DNA of 64,000 nucleotides, from the NCBI RefSeq assembly GCF_000470655.1, contig NC_021913.1, forward strand, positions 186,001-250,000, given 5' to 3'. The notes beneath the pieces were generated by a model. It was not told the DNA's origin, searched no databases, and saw nothing but the letters and a program-made list of their open reading frames with translations. Of the stretch, positions 33,878-42,688 are shown piece after piece. The stretch is from Halorhabdus tiamatea SARL4B. GTDB lineage: Archaea > Halobacteriota > Halobacteria > Halobacteriales > Haloarculaceae. The first letter of the stretch is position 1. Each line of letters begins with the position of its first letter. The position numbers and the translations under genes are program-made.

Positions 33878-34273
33878 CTACGCCAGATGCGACACCTCTG
33901 ATGGTTCCTCGAGGTCGTCGAACTCGCCGCGCTCGACAGGTTCCCAGTCCTCACCCGGCTCTGGACTCCACCAGTCGACCTTGTAGGCGCCCGGTGCACC
34001 GAGGATCTTCACGCGCGCCGACCCATCAGGCAGGTCGCGGCGCAGTTTCTCGTCGACGTGGAGGTTCCAGGTCGTGGTAGAATCGAAGCAGGCGAGCACG
34101 GCCTCCTCGTAGCCGCGCGTCTCTCGGGATTCCTGGAGTTCGACCTGGGTGTTGCAGTTCTTGCAGAACACCCCCTCGAACGGGATGTGAGTGAAGACCT
34201 CCTTCCCGCAGACGGGACACCAGAGGAACTCGAACAGTGCCTCGCTGTGTCGGTCAAGTACTTCGAGACTCAT
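33878..34273 (-). CDS. zinc-ribbon protein C, copy 1 (DUF7567-like)
   Basis: 131 residues from MSLEVLDRHSEALFEFLW. A zinc ribbon reads CPVCGKEVFTHIPFEGVFCKNC; the rest is NTQVELQESRETRGYEEAVLACFDSTTTWNLHVDEKLRRDLPDGSARVKILGAPGAYKVDWWSPEPGEDWEP. Nearly identical to the 40457 gene. Third gene of the A-B-C set; leader copy 10 upstream. Confidence 0.75.
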   Translation of the reverse strand: MSLEVLDRHSEALFEFLWCPVCGKEVFTHIPFEGVFCKNCNTQVELQESRETRGYEEAVLACFDSTTTWNLHVDEKLRRDLPDGSARVKILGAPGAYKVDWWSPEPGEDWEPVERGEFDDLEEPSEVSHLA

Positions 34274-34294
34274 TGGTTGACTCACCCGGTCGTA

Positions 34295-34328
34295 CCGGGC
34301 CAACACCTCGTGCCCGGCCGAAAAACAG
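34295..34328 (-). promoter_or_regulatory. hairpin leader, copy 10 (gene C, copy 1)
   Basis: Minus strand: GCTGTTTTTCGGCCGGGCAC then GAGGTGTTGGCCCGG, 21 nt before the ATG. Confidence 0.62.
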
Positions 34329-34346
34329 CGCCCACCGCTCACTCAC

Positions 34347-34712
34347 TCACCGTTCGGCACCGTAGACGATGCGTGAGGGGGCTTCGTACCCACAGTCGGG
34401 GCAGTCGTACCATCGCTGGATTTTCGCCCCGTCTGCTGCCTTCTCGCCGACGCGAACGTCGTTGTTCGGACACTCCGGGCAGCTGAGGTCCGGGGCCGGC
34501 CGCTCCCGGAGTTCGTCACGGAACGACGTCGCGTCCTTCGTCTCGTATCCCCGCGACCACACCGGATAGCCGTCGACGAGGATTGCCCCGCGCCACTTGT
34601 ACCGGTAGGAGTCCGGCGCTCGATGCAGGACGGCTCGCGCTCCGGTCTCGGTGTTCCGATACGCAAGCGTTGGCGATCGGCTCTCCCGCCGCCAATTAGT
34701 GATGCGAGGCAT
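34347..34712 (-). CDS. zinc-ribbon protein B, copy 1 (DUF7568-like)
   Basis: 121 residues. N-terminal part MPRITNWRRESRSPTLAYRNTETGARAVLHRAPDSYRYKWRGAILVDGYPVW and a C-terminal zinc ribbon CPECPNND...CPDCGYEAPSRIVYGAER. Its start is 3 bp after the stop of gene A, so A and B are co-transcribed. Function unknown. Confidence 0.75.
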   Translation of the reverse strand: MPRITNWRRESRSPTLAYRNTETGARAVLHRAPDSYRYKWRGAILVDGYPVWSRGYETKDATSFRDELRERPAPDLSCPECPNNDVRVGEKAADGAKIQRWYDCPDCGYEAPSRIVYGAER

Positions 34713-34715
34713 TGG

Positions 34716-35207
34716 TTAGAAGTGGACGTCAGCGGGCACGATCCAGAGCTCTTCACTCTCCTCGAGGAGTCGATCCAGTTGGCCTCGATGTCGAATGCCG
34801 CTGCCGTGTTCGTCGTACAGGAAGACAGAGGGCCCGTCGTACGCGCCGACCTGGTGGAAGGCGTGTCGGGCGAGGTCCTCGTCACGCATGATGTCCTCGT
34901 CGCTGCGTTCGTCGATGGCCTCTTTCACCCGGTCGAGATTCCGCTGGAACTCTTCCTTCGTGGCGTCCCAGCTTCGTTCGAGCAGCTCTTCGCCCTCGTC
35001 GGATTCCACAGCGGCTGCTACCGGGAGATCGCCCCAACGGGCTGATCCAGCGACCGTCGTGTCCTTCTCGTCGAAGCAGACGTAGTAGTCGAAGACAGCA
35101 CCTGCGTGTGGCACGGCGCCGACGAGTCGATCGAACACCGTCTTTCCGCTGGCGAGTGCGTCGTCTCGTGTCGATGCCTCTACGAGCGTGTAAATGACCA
35201 TGTGCAT
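34716..35207 (-). CDS. hypothetical protein A, copy 1
   Basis: 163 residues: MHMVIYTLVEASTRDDALASGKTVFDRLVG (ferredoxin-like strand-helix start), then an acidic helical part (EGEELLERSWDATKEEFQRNLDRVKEAIDERSDEDIMRDEDLARHAFHQVGAYDGPSVFLYDEHGSGIRHRGQLDRLLEESEELWIVPADVHF). Present in three copies in the window (34716, 41682, truncated at 45057). Function unknown. Confidence 0.75.
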   Translation of the reverse strand: MHMVIYTLVEASTRDDALASGKTVFDRLVGAVPHAGAVFDYYVCFDEKDTTVAGSARWGDLPVAAAVESDEGEELLERSWDATKEEFQRNLDRVKEAIDERSDEDIMRDEDLARHAFHQVGAYDGPSVFLYDEHGSGIRHRGQLDRLLEESEELWIVPADVHF

Positions 35208-35263
35208 CGGTGTTCACCTCGGTCTGCCGACGCACACGACTCCGCTCCGCGTCACTGCTTAGT

Positions 35264-35295
35264 GCGCCGGCACCCATCGCCGGCGCAGAAACAAC
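35264..35295 (-). promoter_or_regulatory. hairpin leader, copy 11 (gene A, copy 1)
   Basis: Stem GCGCCGGC / GCCGGCGC, perfect 8 bp, loop ACCCATC on the plus strand, behind GTTGTTTCT on the minus strand. The same hairpin occurs in copies 9 and 14. Confidence 0.72.
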
Positions 35296-35408
35296 ACAAG
35301 CAGTGACAGTGCGCAACTAGAGGATTGTACACCAGTTGGGAAAAGAGTTCAAACAGTCAGTCGACGCCGAACACCCTCTTATATCAGTTCGCAGGAGTAC
35401 GTCTCACT

Positions 35409-37043
35409 ATGGCCGGAGGGAGTTTGCGAATCGCGCGTGCCGAATGGACGCGTCACCGGCGGGAATTCGGAACTCCACTAACAGGACGTCCCGTCCTGCT
35501 GGTCGCAGTCGCCGCAATCACTCTCGTCCTCGGATGGCTCGCTCACTCACTAGGGCGTGACCTCACCACGGGACAACCGCTTCCATACGAGCTATTGAGC
35601 CTTCTCGTGAGCGTCACATTCGTCTGGATGGCGTGGCGGAGTTCCCAGTACACGCACGCTCGATTCGAGCGGCTGAGCCCGGATCCACTGTTGACGACCG
35701 TTCCCGCGAGGACGGCCACCCTGGGACTCCTAGGATTCGTCTACGCTCGGCTGATCACCACGCTCGCCCTGCCGACGCTCGGCGTCGCGGTTGGAATCGC
35801 GGTCGGCCTCCGGTCACCGACGGTTGGTATCACGGTCCTCGTGGCGATTGCGGGCATCGCTTCGCTCGCCGTGGCACTTGGAACCACGAGCAGACTCGCC
35901 GCCCGCCTCGTCGCACTGCGACTCACGCGAGTTCGCGTCTACAGGGATATTCTCATTGTGTTCGGCTGGATCCCGCTCATGATTGGCTTCATGATCCTTC
36001 AGGAGCTGTCGATATCGCTCGCCCCGTTACTCGCGGTGTTCGGCGCGTTGCCGCTTGCGTGGTTCGTCGATCTGGCGCTCCTCGGTAGTGTGGAGTCCTC
36101 GTTCGGATCGGTCGGTCACGCGTTCGGCGCGCTTGGGCTCCTCGTACTCACGGTCCCCGTCCTCGTGGCCGGATCAACCGTCTTCGCGCGCCGGATCTGG
36201 GAAAGCGAACCGGTCAGTTCGGTCGGATCGACGGGATCGAGCGGCTCTCACTCTCTCCTCAAGGAAGGGGTACTGGAGCGATTCGTCGGTGATCGCATCC
36301 CGCGTGCCGCGTACACCGTCGCTCGGGAACGATGGCTGCTGGAGCGGCGCGGTCCACGTGGCCTGTTGATGAGCGGCTACGTGGTGTTTCTCGTCGGAAT
36401 GTTCGGGTTTCCGGCAGTCGCTATCGGTGGCGGCGGGCCGAACGGCTTGCTGTTGTTGTTCGCGGTCGGCCTTGGCATGATGGCTGGAATCGCATTCGCA
36501 TCTGCCCCGATCGGAACGGAATACCGGACCTTGCCGATGCTGTTCACGACGGTCGATGGACAACAGTTCGCTGGCGGCTTGGTGCTGGCTGCCACCACCG
36601 TCGGTGCGCCACTCGTCCTGCTCGTTATCGTCCCGCTCGGCATTAGTAGCCTCGTCGGGACCATCCAGACGATCGTGATAGCCCTCGTCGGCGTTACAGT
36701 GTCGACGTGTACCGCATCCGTGGCGCTTGCGATCGGTATGGGCGTGGAGCGCTACGACTATACCCCCATGTCATCATTCTTCACTGACATTCCCGTATAT
36801 GCGGAAATCGGACTGAACGGATTCCTTCGGCTCGGATCGATATTCGCTGTCGTGACGCTTGTGACCGTCCCGGCATTTCTGGGAAATGCCCCACCCGTCT
36901 ACGAGCGTGTCGAAGCGCTTGGCATCCCGGCCCTCGGGGTCCAGATCGGCTCTCTCTTTCTGACGCTACTACTCGTCGTTGCAGTCACGAGAATCGCCTT
37001 CCGAATAGCAGTGCAGCGGTTCCGCGACTATCAAATCGGGTGA
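35409..37043 (+). CDS. ABC transporter permease (ABC-2 type)
   Basis: 544 residues from MAGGSLRIARAEWTRHRREF. About 12 hydrophobic segments occur in two groups, separated by a cytosolic stretch near residues 275-310 (SESVSS-like Ser/Gly linker and RIPRAAYTVARERWLLERRG). It forms the membrane part of an exporter with the ATPase that overlaps its stop codon. Substrate unknown; such pairs export drugs or peptides. Confidence 0.82.
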   Translation: MAGGSLRIARAEWTRHRREFGTPLTGRPVLLVAVAAITLVLGWLAHSLGRDLTTGQPLPYELLSLLVSVTFVWMAWRSSQYTHARFERLSPDPLLTTVPARTATLGLLGFVYARLITTLALPTLGVAVGIAVGLRSPTVGITVLVAIAGIASLAVALGTTSRLAARLVALRLTRVRVYRDILIVFGWIPLMIGFMILQELSISLAPLLAVFGALPLAWFVDLALLGSVESSFGSVGHAFGALGLLVLTVPVLVAGSTVFARRIWESEPVSSVGSTGSSGSHSLLKEGVLERFVGDRIPRAAYTVARERWLLERRGPRGLLMSGYVVFLVGMFGFPAVAIGGGGPNGLLLLFAVGLGMMAGIAFASAPIGTEYRTLPMLFTTVDGQQFAGGLVLAATTVGAPLVLLVIVPLGISSLVGTIQTIVIALVGVTVSTCTASVALAIGMGVERYDYTPMSSFFTDIPVYAEIGLNGFLRLGSIFAVVTLVTVPAFLGNAPPVYERVEALGIPALGVQIGSLFLTLLLVVAVTRIAFRIAVQRFRDYQIG

Positions 37044-37051
37044 TCCAGACT

Positions 37052-37873
37052 ATGACCAACAGTCCGAACGAACCGACGACCGCAACCGAGCACGAAACCG
37101 ATACGGGGACGGGTGACCGTCGCGCGATCGTCACTGACGACCTGACGAAGGAGTACGGGGAGACGACGGCCGTCGACAGCCTCGATCTCACCGTCGAACA
37201 TGGGGCAGTGTACGGGTTTCTCGGCCCGAACGGCGCGGGGAAGACGACGACGATCAGGATGCTCACAGCGTTGCTGCCACCGACCAGCGGGTCCGGACGC
37301 GTCGCCGGTGCGTCGATCACCGACCGCGAGGCAGTCATCGATCACATCGGCTACTTGCCCGAGTCACCGCCGATCCACGAGGAATTCACTGCCCGCGAGC
37401 AACTCGAATACCACGGCGGGTTACGCAACATGGATCGGAGTCAGATCGAAGAGCGCATCGAGACGCTGCTCGGCCGATTCGACCTCACCGACGCGGCCGA
37501 TGACCGGATCGCAACGTATTCCAAGGGGATGCGACAGAAGACAGGGCTCATCCAGGCGATCATGCACGACCCCACAGTCGCGTTTCTCGATGAACCGACT
37601 GCTGGCCTCGACCCCCGGGCAGCACGGACCGTCCGTGAGACGATCACCGAACTCGCTGCCGGCGACATGACGGTCTTTCTCTCGACCCACATCCTTCCTG
37701 TCGTCGAGGAAATCGCTACTGAGGTCGGGATTCTCTACGACGGCCAGCTCGTTGCAGAAGGACCGCCTGCAGAGCTGAAAGACCGCTTGGAAACCAGTGA
37801 AGACAGCACTCTCGAAGACGTCTTCCTGGATGTCACAACGGAGGAACCGAGCGCAACTGACAGCACTAGGTAG
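37052..37873 (+). CDS. ABC transporter ATP-binding protein
   Basis: 273 residues. Walker A GPNGAGKTTT, signature YSKGMRQKTGL, Walker B VAFLDEPTAGLD and switch His in LSTHIL. An in-frame GTG at 37040 overlaps the permease stop (GTGA) and is an alternative start. The N-terminal 30 residues are disordered. Drives the permease encoded upstream. Confidence 0.9.
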   Translation: MTNSPNEPTTATEHETDTGTGDRRAIVTDDLTKEYGETTAVDSLDLTVEHGAVYGFLGPNGAGKTTTIRMLTALLPPTSGSGRVAGASITDREAVIDHIGYLPESPPIHEEFTAREQLEYHGGLRNMDRSQIEERIETLLGRFDLTDAADDRIATYSKGMRQKTGLIQAIMHDPTVAFLDEPTAGLDPRAARTVRETITELAAGDMTVFLSTHILPVVEEIATEVGILYDGQLVAEGPPAELKDRLETSEDSTLEDVFLDVTTEEPSATDSTR

Positions 37874-37936
37874 TGGAGGGTGTTGAGAGCGATCAGTTCG
37901 TAGCGATTCACAATCGTTGGTTGGTACGGCCCGGAA

Positions 37937-38614
37937 TCACCGAGCTGCAGCGAGCAGGCGGACGGGCCTGGTCAGCCGGCGGCCAAGCCGGCGGATCTCA
38001 CCTCGTTTGCCGGCGTAGGTATCGTCGTGGACGTACCCGGCGTCAGTGGCAGTCGCCCTGGCGTCGTGTTCCAGGAACTTGAGGGCAGTCTCGACGCGGC
38101 GTTCCCCGATGTCGGTCCGTTCAGCGACCTCGCCGACCGTCAGGGGGTGGTCCGCTGCACGGAGTTCCTCGTGGACGAGTCGCGTCACCTGCATCGTCAG
38201 CATGGCCTCACCGGCGTCCGCGTCCTCGAGCCCGAGGTCTGGGCGGTCGGCGGCCGCGTCGATCCCCGTCCAACGGGCGACCGCGCTATCGAGCGCCAAC
38301 CAGGGGCCGGCGAGGAGGGCGACGGCAGCGAGGACGCGTCCGGCGACGTTGCCCTCGCCGGAGAGCCAGAGCACCGTACCGCCGACCCCGAGAACGCAGC
38401 CGACGCCGATCCAGACCAGACGCCGGTCGAGCATCTCGGCCTCCATCGCAGCGCTCAGCACGCCCGCGAGTGCCGCCAGCGCACCGAGATACGCGACCTG
38501 CCAGAGATCGTCGCTGACCACGGCGAGCGCCACGAGAACGGCCAGTATGGCAGCGACGGCCCGGGGCCGGAATTCCTCCCGGAGTGCGTCGACGAACTCT
38601 TCGTTCACGTCCAC
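37937..38614 (-). CDS. membrane protein with C-terminal winged-helix domain
   Basis: 225 residues from a GTG at 38614, chosen because TTTATG (38630-38635) lies about 25 bp upstream as a TATA box; an ATG at 38635 would add 7 residues. Four hydrophobic segments fill residues about 18-105; the C-terminal part (TMQVTRLVHEELRAADHPLTVGEVAERTDIGERRVETALKFLEHDARATATDAGYV) is a winged helix. A membrane-bound regulator is likely. It converges on the ABC ATPase gene. Confidence 0.7.
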   Translation of the reverse strand: MDVNEEFVDALREEFRPRAVAAILAVLVALAVVSDDLWQVAYLGALAALAGVLSAAMEAEMLDRRLVWIGVGCVLGVGGTVLWLSGEGNVAGRVLAAVALLAGPWLALDSAVARWTGIDAAADRPDLGLEDADAGEAMLTMQVTRLVHEELRAADHPLTVGEVAERTDIGERRVETALKFLEHDARATATDAGYVHDDTYAGKRGEIRRLGRRLTRPVRLLAAAR

Positions 38615-39112
38615 AAAATGTATTGAAGACAGCATAAATCTCTCGCTCGGGCGAAGTCACGACGTTACTGGAGAGCGGTTCGTGACGACCTCGATGGTGC
38701 TAGGGTTTCTGCTCCGTTGGACTATGGTGAGACGGGCCTTGTTTAGACGCAGCGAGGATTGGACGAACCGGTCGCTATCCGATAGACGAAATCGAACAGA
38801 GAGGCTCTCACAGACTGATCCTGTTCATCCGACACAGACACCAGCCTCCGTTATCGGGGGCGTCGGCCTTGTTTAGACGCGGTGTAGATCAGACGAAACG
38901 GTCTCTATCCGAAGAACGAAATCGAACAGAGAGGCTCTCATAGACGATCCTGTTCAGCCAACACAGACACTAACCCACGTTATCGGGAGCGTCTAAACAA
39001 GGCCGGTGAGACGGAACCAACGAGATATAACTCACTTCTTTTGATACGTATTGCCGGTCTCTCCGGAGAGCTGCGTCACAGAAGCAGACGCGTCAATTTC
39101 TGTCTTCCCGGA
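38615..39112. other. intergenic region carrying a tandem MITE
   Basis: About 500 bp without a gene. It holds the promoter of the 37937 gene at its left and the 270-bp MITE-like element in the middle; the rest shows nothing else I can support. Confidence 0.6.
38735..39004. mobile_element. MITE-like element, two tandem units
   Basis: 270 bp between inverted repeats GGCCTTGTTTAGACGC (38735-38750) and GCGTCTAAACAAGGCC (38989-39004). Flanking 9-bp direct repeats GGTGAGACG occur at 38726-38734 and 39005-39013. A second copy of the left end at 38865-38880 divides it into units of 130 and 140 bp that are clearly similar. The first unit ends at GGGCGTC and lacks the rest of the right end. No coding capacity. 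Confidence 0.85.
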
Positions 39113-39457
39113 TTATCGAGGGGGGCTCGGAACCACAAGGAGAGAATAGAGGAGGGTACACAGGCCAATGATTTCGCTGATTCTGCTGAGAAGCGGGAGA
39201 TAGAACGTATAGACCCGCGACTGGAAGCCGATACTCTGGCCGAGCGAATTGATCCCGATCGAGAGGGCCATCGGGACGACAGTGATGAGGCAGAGGCCCA
39301 CCGCGAGGTACAGCATTCGTGTGCTGTTGTTCCGGCGGTAGCCCGAGTAGGCGTGAAACACGATGAACAGCGCCAGTCCCGTCGCGATCAGCGTCGCCGA
39401 GAGCAATAGGAGATACTCGGATTGGGGCTGCACGCCGCCCATCTGTAGTGCCGTCAT
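39113..39457 (-). CDS. small membrane protein, DUF7521-like
   Basis: 114 residues from MTALQMGGVQPQSEYLLLL. Three hydrophobic segments (about 15-33, 46-66, 83-108) with RRNNSTRMLYLAVG between, as in haloarchaeal membrane partners of HTH regulators. The start overlaps the regulator stop (TGATG), so both are translated together. Confidence 0.72.
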   Translation of the reverse strand: MTALQMGGVQPQSEYLLLLSATLIATGLALFIVFHAYSGYRRNNSTRMLYLAVGLCLITVVPMALSIGINSLGQSIGFQSRVYTFYLPLLSRISEIIGLCTLLYSLLVVPSPPR

Positions 39458-39882
39458 CACAGGCCCTCCCACATCTCGGTAAAGCGGTCGGCGAGGTGTC
39501 CGGTTGCTCGCTCGGCGACCGTAATCTCGAACCCGTCGTCGGTGAGCCGAACCGTGAGTTCGTCCAATCGCGCTTCGTACATGCTGTAGTGGTTCCCGTC
39601 GGGTTGCGGTACCCGTCGTTCCGCGAGGAGCCCGCAGTCGACAAGGCGCTCCGCACGACGATACACCGTGGAAATCGAGATGTCACAGGCCTCACTAAGT
39701 TCCTTTGCGGACATCGCATCGTCTCGCGTCCGCCGGAGGATCTCCTGGGCGTAACTGTCGTCAAGGAGCGCGAGAATCTCGTCGGTGTCCGGTTCATTAC
39801 CCACGCGTACCCTCTCCTGTGTCACTCGTGCTCCTTGGAGTTCCCGGCGAGGGACACGATTGAGTGCGACACCTACGCTCAT
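39457..39882 (-). CDS. winged-helix regulator paired with the membrane protein
   Basis: 141 residues. ArsR-like HTH: LLDDSYAQEILRRTRDDAMSAKELSEACDISISTVYRRAERLVDCGLLAERRVPQPDGNHYSMY. The pair of this HTH with a three-segment membrane protein recurs in haloarchaea; the signal is unknown. Confidence 0.78.
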   Translation of the reverse strand: MSVGVALNRVPRRELQGARVTQERVRVGNEPDTDEILALLDDSYAQEILRRTRDDAMSAKELSEACDISISTVYRRAERLVDCGLLAERRVPQPDGNHYSMYEARLDELTVRLTDDGFEITVAERATGHLADRFTEMWEGL

Positions 39883-39928
39883 TTCGGACGCTCCAGGGAC
39901 AGATCATTCATTCGTCGCCAGATGTTAG

Positions 39929-40324
39929 TCACGAGGTTTGGTGGACGCGCTTAAATAGCGCGGCGGTGCCAAACTGGAGGACGACGGTCACGAGGTACGC
40001 GATGATACCGGCGTATGGACTCTCCACGAAGGTCAGGGCGAGCTGGTAGGCACCGATGAGAATTCCCGACGTAACGAGCGCCGCTGAGATCGTCCACACG
40101 ACGGCGGCACCGCCAGAGTACGTAATCGGCCAGTACTGCTCATAGGCGTGCGGGATGTGCGTCGCGATCGCAAGTAAGAGTAGAAAAGATGCGGCAAACG
40201 AAACCCCAGTCCGGTACAACGGGTAGATGGTGAGCAGCGCCATGAGGACGGAGACCACGCTGACTGTGAAGTCCTTTGTCAGCTCTGCTTTGAGACGTGT
40301 CCCCAGCGACGTGTCGTTTGCCAT
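39929..40324 (-). CDS. hypothetical membrane protein
   Basis: 131 residues, four hydrophobic segments (about 22-36, 43-60, 72-92, 104-123) and a charged N-terminus (MANDTSLGTRLKAELTKDF). Contains YEQYWPITYSGGAAVVW. No family recognised. Confidence 0.62.
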   Translation of the reverse strand: MANDTSLGTRLKAELTKDFTVSVVSVLMALLTIYPLYRTGVSFAASFLLLLAIATHIPHAYEQYWPITYSGGAAVVWTISAALVTSGILIGAYQLALTFVESPYAGIIAYLVTVVLQFGTAALFKRVHQTS

Positions 40325-40456
40325 ACGTCACTCTATGGAGCCACGGATGAAGGTGCTTGTGTGGATTCGCTGAGCCAGCGAATCTCCGATCGGTCGAGGA
40401 GACGGAGACTGCGAAGCCTGTCGAGCGGAACAACACTCCAGTCCCTTTCGCGGACT

Positions 40457-40852
40457 CTACGCCAGATGCGACACCTCGTCTGGCTCCTCGACATCATCGA
40501 ATTCGCCACGTTCGACCGGTTCCCAGTCCTCGCCCGGCTCTGGACTCCACCAATCGACCTCGTAAGCGCCCGGTGCGCCAAGAATCTTCACGCGTGCCGA
40601 CCCATCCGGAAGATCGCGACGAAGCTTCTCGTCGATGTGAAGGTTCCAGGTCGTGCTTGTATCGAAGCAGGCGAGCACGGCCTCCTCGTAGCCGCGTGTC
40701 TCTCGGGATTCTTGGAGTTCGACCTGTGTGTTGCAGTGCTTGCAGAACACCCCCTCGAACGGGATGTGGCTGAACACCTCGTGTCCACAGACTGGACACC
40801 AGAGGAACTCGAACAGTGCTTCGCTGTGACGGTCGATAACTTCCAGACTCAT
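40457..40852 (-). CDS. zinc-ribbon protein C, copy 2 (DUF7567-like)
   Basis: 131 residues. About 93% of residues agree with the 33878 copy by eye; zinc ribbon CPVCGHEVFSHIPFEGVFCKHC. Leader copy 12 upstream. Here a small membrane gene separates it from gene B, unlike in copy 1. Confidence 0.75.
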   Translation of the reverse strand: MSLEVIDRHSEALFEFLWCPVCGHEVFSHIPFEGVFCKHCNTQVELQESRETRGYEEAVLACFDTSTTWNLHIDEKLRRDLPDGSARVKILGAPGAYEVDWWSPEPGEDWEPVERGEFDDVEEPDEVSHLA

Positions 40853-40875
40853 CTGTGAATCTGGCCCGATTGAGA

Positions 40876-40906
40876 CGGGCCACCCATCCCGGCCCAGAAA
40901 TAAACG
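40876..40906 (-). promoter_or_regulatory. hairpin leader, copy 12 (gene C, copy 2)
   Basis: Minus strand: GTTTATTTCTGGGCCGGGAT then GGGTGGCCCG, 24 nt before the ATG. Confidence 0.7.
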
Positions 40907-41004
40907 CCACCGCTAGGGTGTCATAGAACGATTCACAAGGGTTAGTTTCAGGCCATATGTATCGAATCACCCGCTAAGTGGGATTGCGGATTGAGCGAAT
41001 TCGC

Positions 41005-41202
41005 CTACTCAGTATCCATGAATACACCAATAGTTCCGAGGAATCCGGACGCGAAAACCGTGAGCCCGACAACTGGATTGAAGTAGTGAGCAATAGCGAG
41101 ACCAAGTAAACTGACCTGTGTACCCAAAATCATCATCTGCGTCCCGAGACGGTTGATATCGGCATCAGACTTCGGCACAGAAAAACAATAAAAAGGAGCC
41201 AT
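41005..41202 (-). CDS. small membrane protein (65 aa)
   Basis: MAPFYCFSVPKSDADINRLG then two hydrophobic segments (QMMILGTQVSLLGLAIAHY and VVGLTVFASGFLGTIGVF), ending MDTE. An internal GTG/ATG start is possible. It occupies an insertion between genes C and B of the second A-B-C set. Confidence 0.5.
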   Translation of the reverse strand: MAPFYCFSVPKSDADINRLGTQMMILGTQVSLLGLAIAHYFNPVVGLTVFASGFLGTIGVFMDTE

Positions 41203-41312
41203 GTTAAATATTGATAGAGCGTCAGTCTGTACTTAGCGATTCAACGAGAGCGTAGCAGCAGTATGGGAACTGTTCTATGACACCCTCGTCACCGCGGATA
41301 CGTTCCCATTAA

Positions 41313-41678
41313 TCAGCGCTCGGCGCCGTACACGATTCTTGAGGATGCTTCGTACCCACAGTTCCGACACTCGAACCAGCGCTGGGTCTTCGCGCCGTCA
41401 GCCGTTTTTCCGCCCGTTGCCACATCACTGTTCGAACACTCGGGACAACTCAGTTCGGGCGCTGGCCGTTTCCGGAGCTCGTCACGGAACGATTTCGCGT
41501 CCTTCGTCTCGTACCCCTGCGACCAGACAGGATAGCCGTCGACGAGGATTGCCCCACGCCATTTGTACCGGTAGGAGTCCGGGGCTCGATGCAGGACGGC
41601 TCGCGCACCGGTCTCGGTGTTCCGATACGCGAGTGTCGGCGAGCGGCTCTCGCGTCGCCAATTGGTAATCCTGGACAT
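41313..41678 (-). CDS. zinc-ribbon protein B, copy 2 (DUF7568-like)
   Basis: 121 residues, same length as the 34347 copy. N-terminal 70 residues almost unchanged; the zinc ribbon region differs (CPECSNSD...CRNCGYEASSRIVYGAER). Starts 3 bp after gene A copy 2. Confidence 0.75.
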   Translation of the reverse strand: MSRITNWRRESRSPTLAYRNTETGARAVLHRAPDSYRYKWRGAILVDGYPVWSQGYETKDAKSFRDELRKRPAPELSCPECSNSDVATGGKTADGAKTQRWFECRNCGYEASSRIVYGAER

Positions 41679-41681
41679 CCT

Positions 41682-42173
41682 TTAGAAGTGGACGTCAGCG
41701 GGTACGATCCAGAGCTCTTCACTCTCCTCGAGGAGTCGATCCAGCTGTCCACGGTGACGAATGCCGGTTCCGTGTTCGGTGTACAGGAAGATCGTCGGGC
41801 CGTCGTACGCACCGACCTTGTGGAAGGCGTGCCGGGCGAGGTCCTCGTCGCGCATGATCTCCTCGTCGGAGAGCTCGTCGATGGCCTCCTTCACCCGATC
41901 GAGATTACGCTCGAATTCCTCCTTCGTCGCCTCCCAGCCACGCTCGAGCAGGTCCTGGCCGTCATCGGAGTCGACGGGGGCTGCCGTCGGCAACTTCCCC
42001 CATCGTGCCTTCCTCGCAACGGACGTGTCCTCCTCGTCGAAGGTCACAAAATAGTCGAATACTGTACAGGAATTTGGCTCAGCGCCAACCAATCGATTGA
42101 ACACCGTTTTCCCTGTAGCTAATGCTTCGTTTTCTGTCGATGCCTCGACGAGCGCGTAGATGACCATATGCAT
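41682..42173 (-). CDS. hypothetical protein A, copy 2
   Basis: 163 residues from MHMVIYALVEASTENEALATGKTVFNRLVG. The C-terminal half matches copy 1 (DEDLARHAFHKVGAYDGPTIFLY...RHRGQLDRLLEESEELWIVPADVHF); the middle has drifted. Leader copy 13 upstream. Confidence 0.75.
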   Translation of the reverse strand: MHMVIYALVEASTENEALATGKTVFNRLVGAEPNSCTVFDYFVTFDEEDTSVARKARWGKLPTAAPVDSDDGQDLLERGWEATKEEFERNLDRVKEAIDELSDEEIMRDEDLARHAFHKVGAYDGPTIFLYTEHGTGIRHRGQLDRLLEESEELWIVPADVHF

Positions 42174-42208
42174 CTGAACCACTCCAACGCCCGTCGGTCC
42201 GGTCACCG

Positions 42209-42243
42209 ACGCGCGCCACTCTCTCGCTGGCGCGAATAGACAG
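42209..42243 (-). promoter_or_regulatory. hairpin leader, copy 13 (gene A, copy 2)
   Basis: Minus strand: CTGTCTATTCGCGCCAGCGA then GAGAGTGGCGCGCGTC, about 35 nt before the ATG. Confidence 0.62.
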
Positions 42244-42258
42244 CTACCAGAGAGAACG

Positions 42259-42648
42259 ATGATTCAGAGGCAGTACGGAACAGGCCTCACTCAGAAGGAT
42301 ATATTCGCTCAGTACAGCCGAACGCTTTATCAGGTCAAACTTCTGTTAGTACGTGTGAAGACGCTTCGCCGAATGTTGTTTCGTGAGCCGGATGGGCGAC
42401 CGAAGAGTCTCACTTTCTTGCTCTTATCGTTCGCTTCCATCCTCGGGTGGATGTATTTCGGTATTGTACTCAACGGTCCTCACAATATGCTCTTTTTAGG
42501 TATCGCGTTTGCGTTCTCTGGGTTAGCTGAATCTCTTCCTCCGACCCGACAACGTTCAGCAGGAGTTTTGCGAACACTTGGCCTCGGTATCCTCGTTGTC
42601 TTCCTTGTTCTCCTCGTATTAGCTCCAGAGTTAATATGGGCCAAGTGA
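42259..42648 (+). CDS. hypothetical membrane protein
   Basis: 129 residues. A basic N-terminal 45 residues and three hydrophobic segments (LTFLLLSFASILGWMYFGIVL, MLFLGIAFAFSGLAES, LGLGILVVFLVLLVLAPELIW). No family recognised; base composition is lower in GC than neighbouring minus-strand genes. Confidence 0.6.
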   Translation: MIQRQYGTGLTQKDIFAQYSRTLYQVKLLLVRVKTLRRMLFREPDGRPKSLTFLLLSFASILGWMYFGIVLNGPHNMLFLGIAFAFSGLAESLPPTRQRSAGVLRTLGLGILVVFLVLLVLAPELIWAK

Positions 42649-42688
42649 GTGCAGACTAATCTGAAAAATACAGAGGAGGCAGTTCGTA

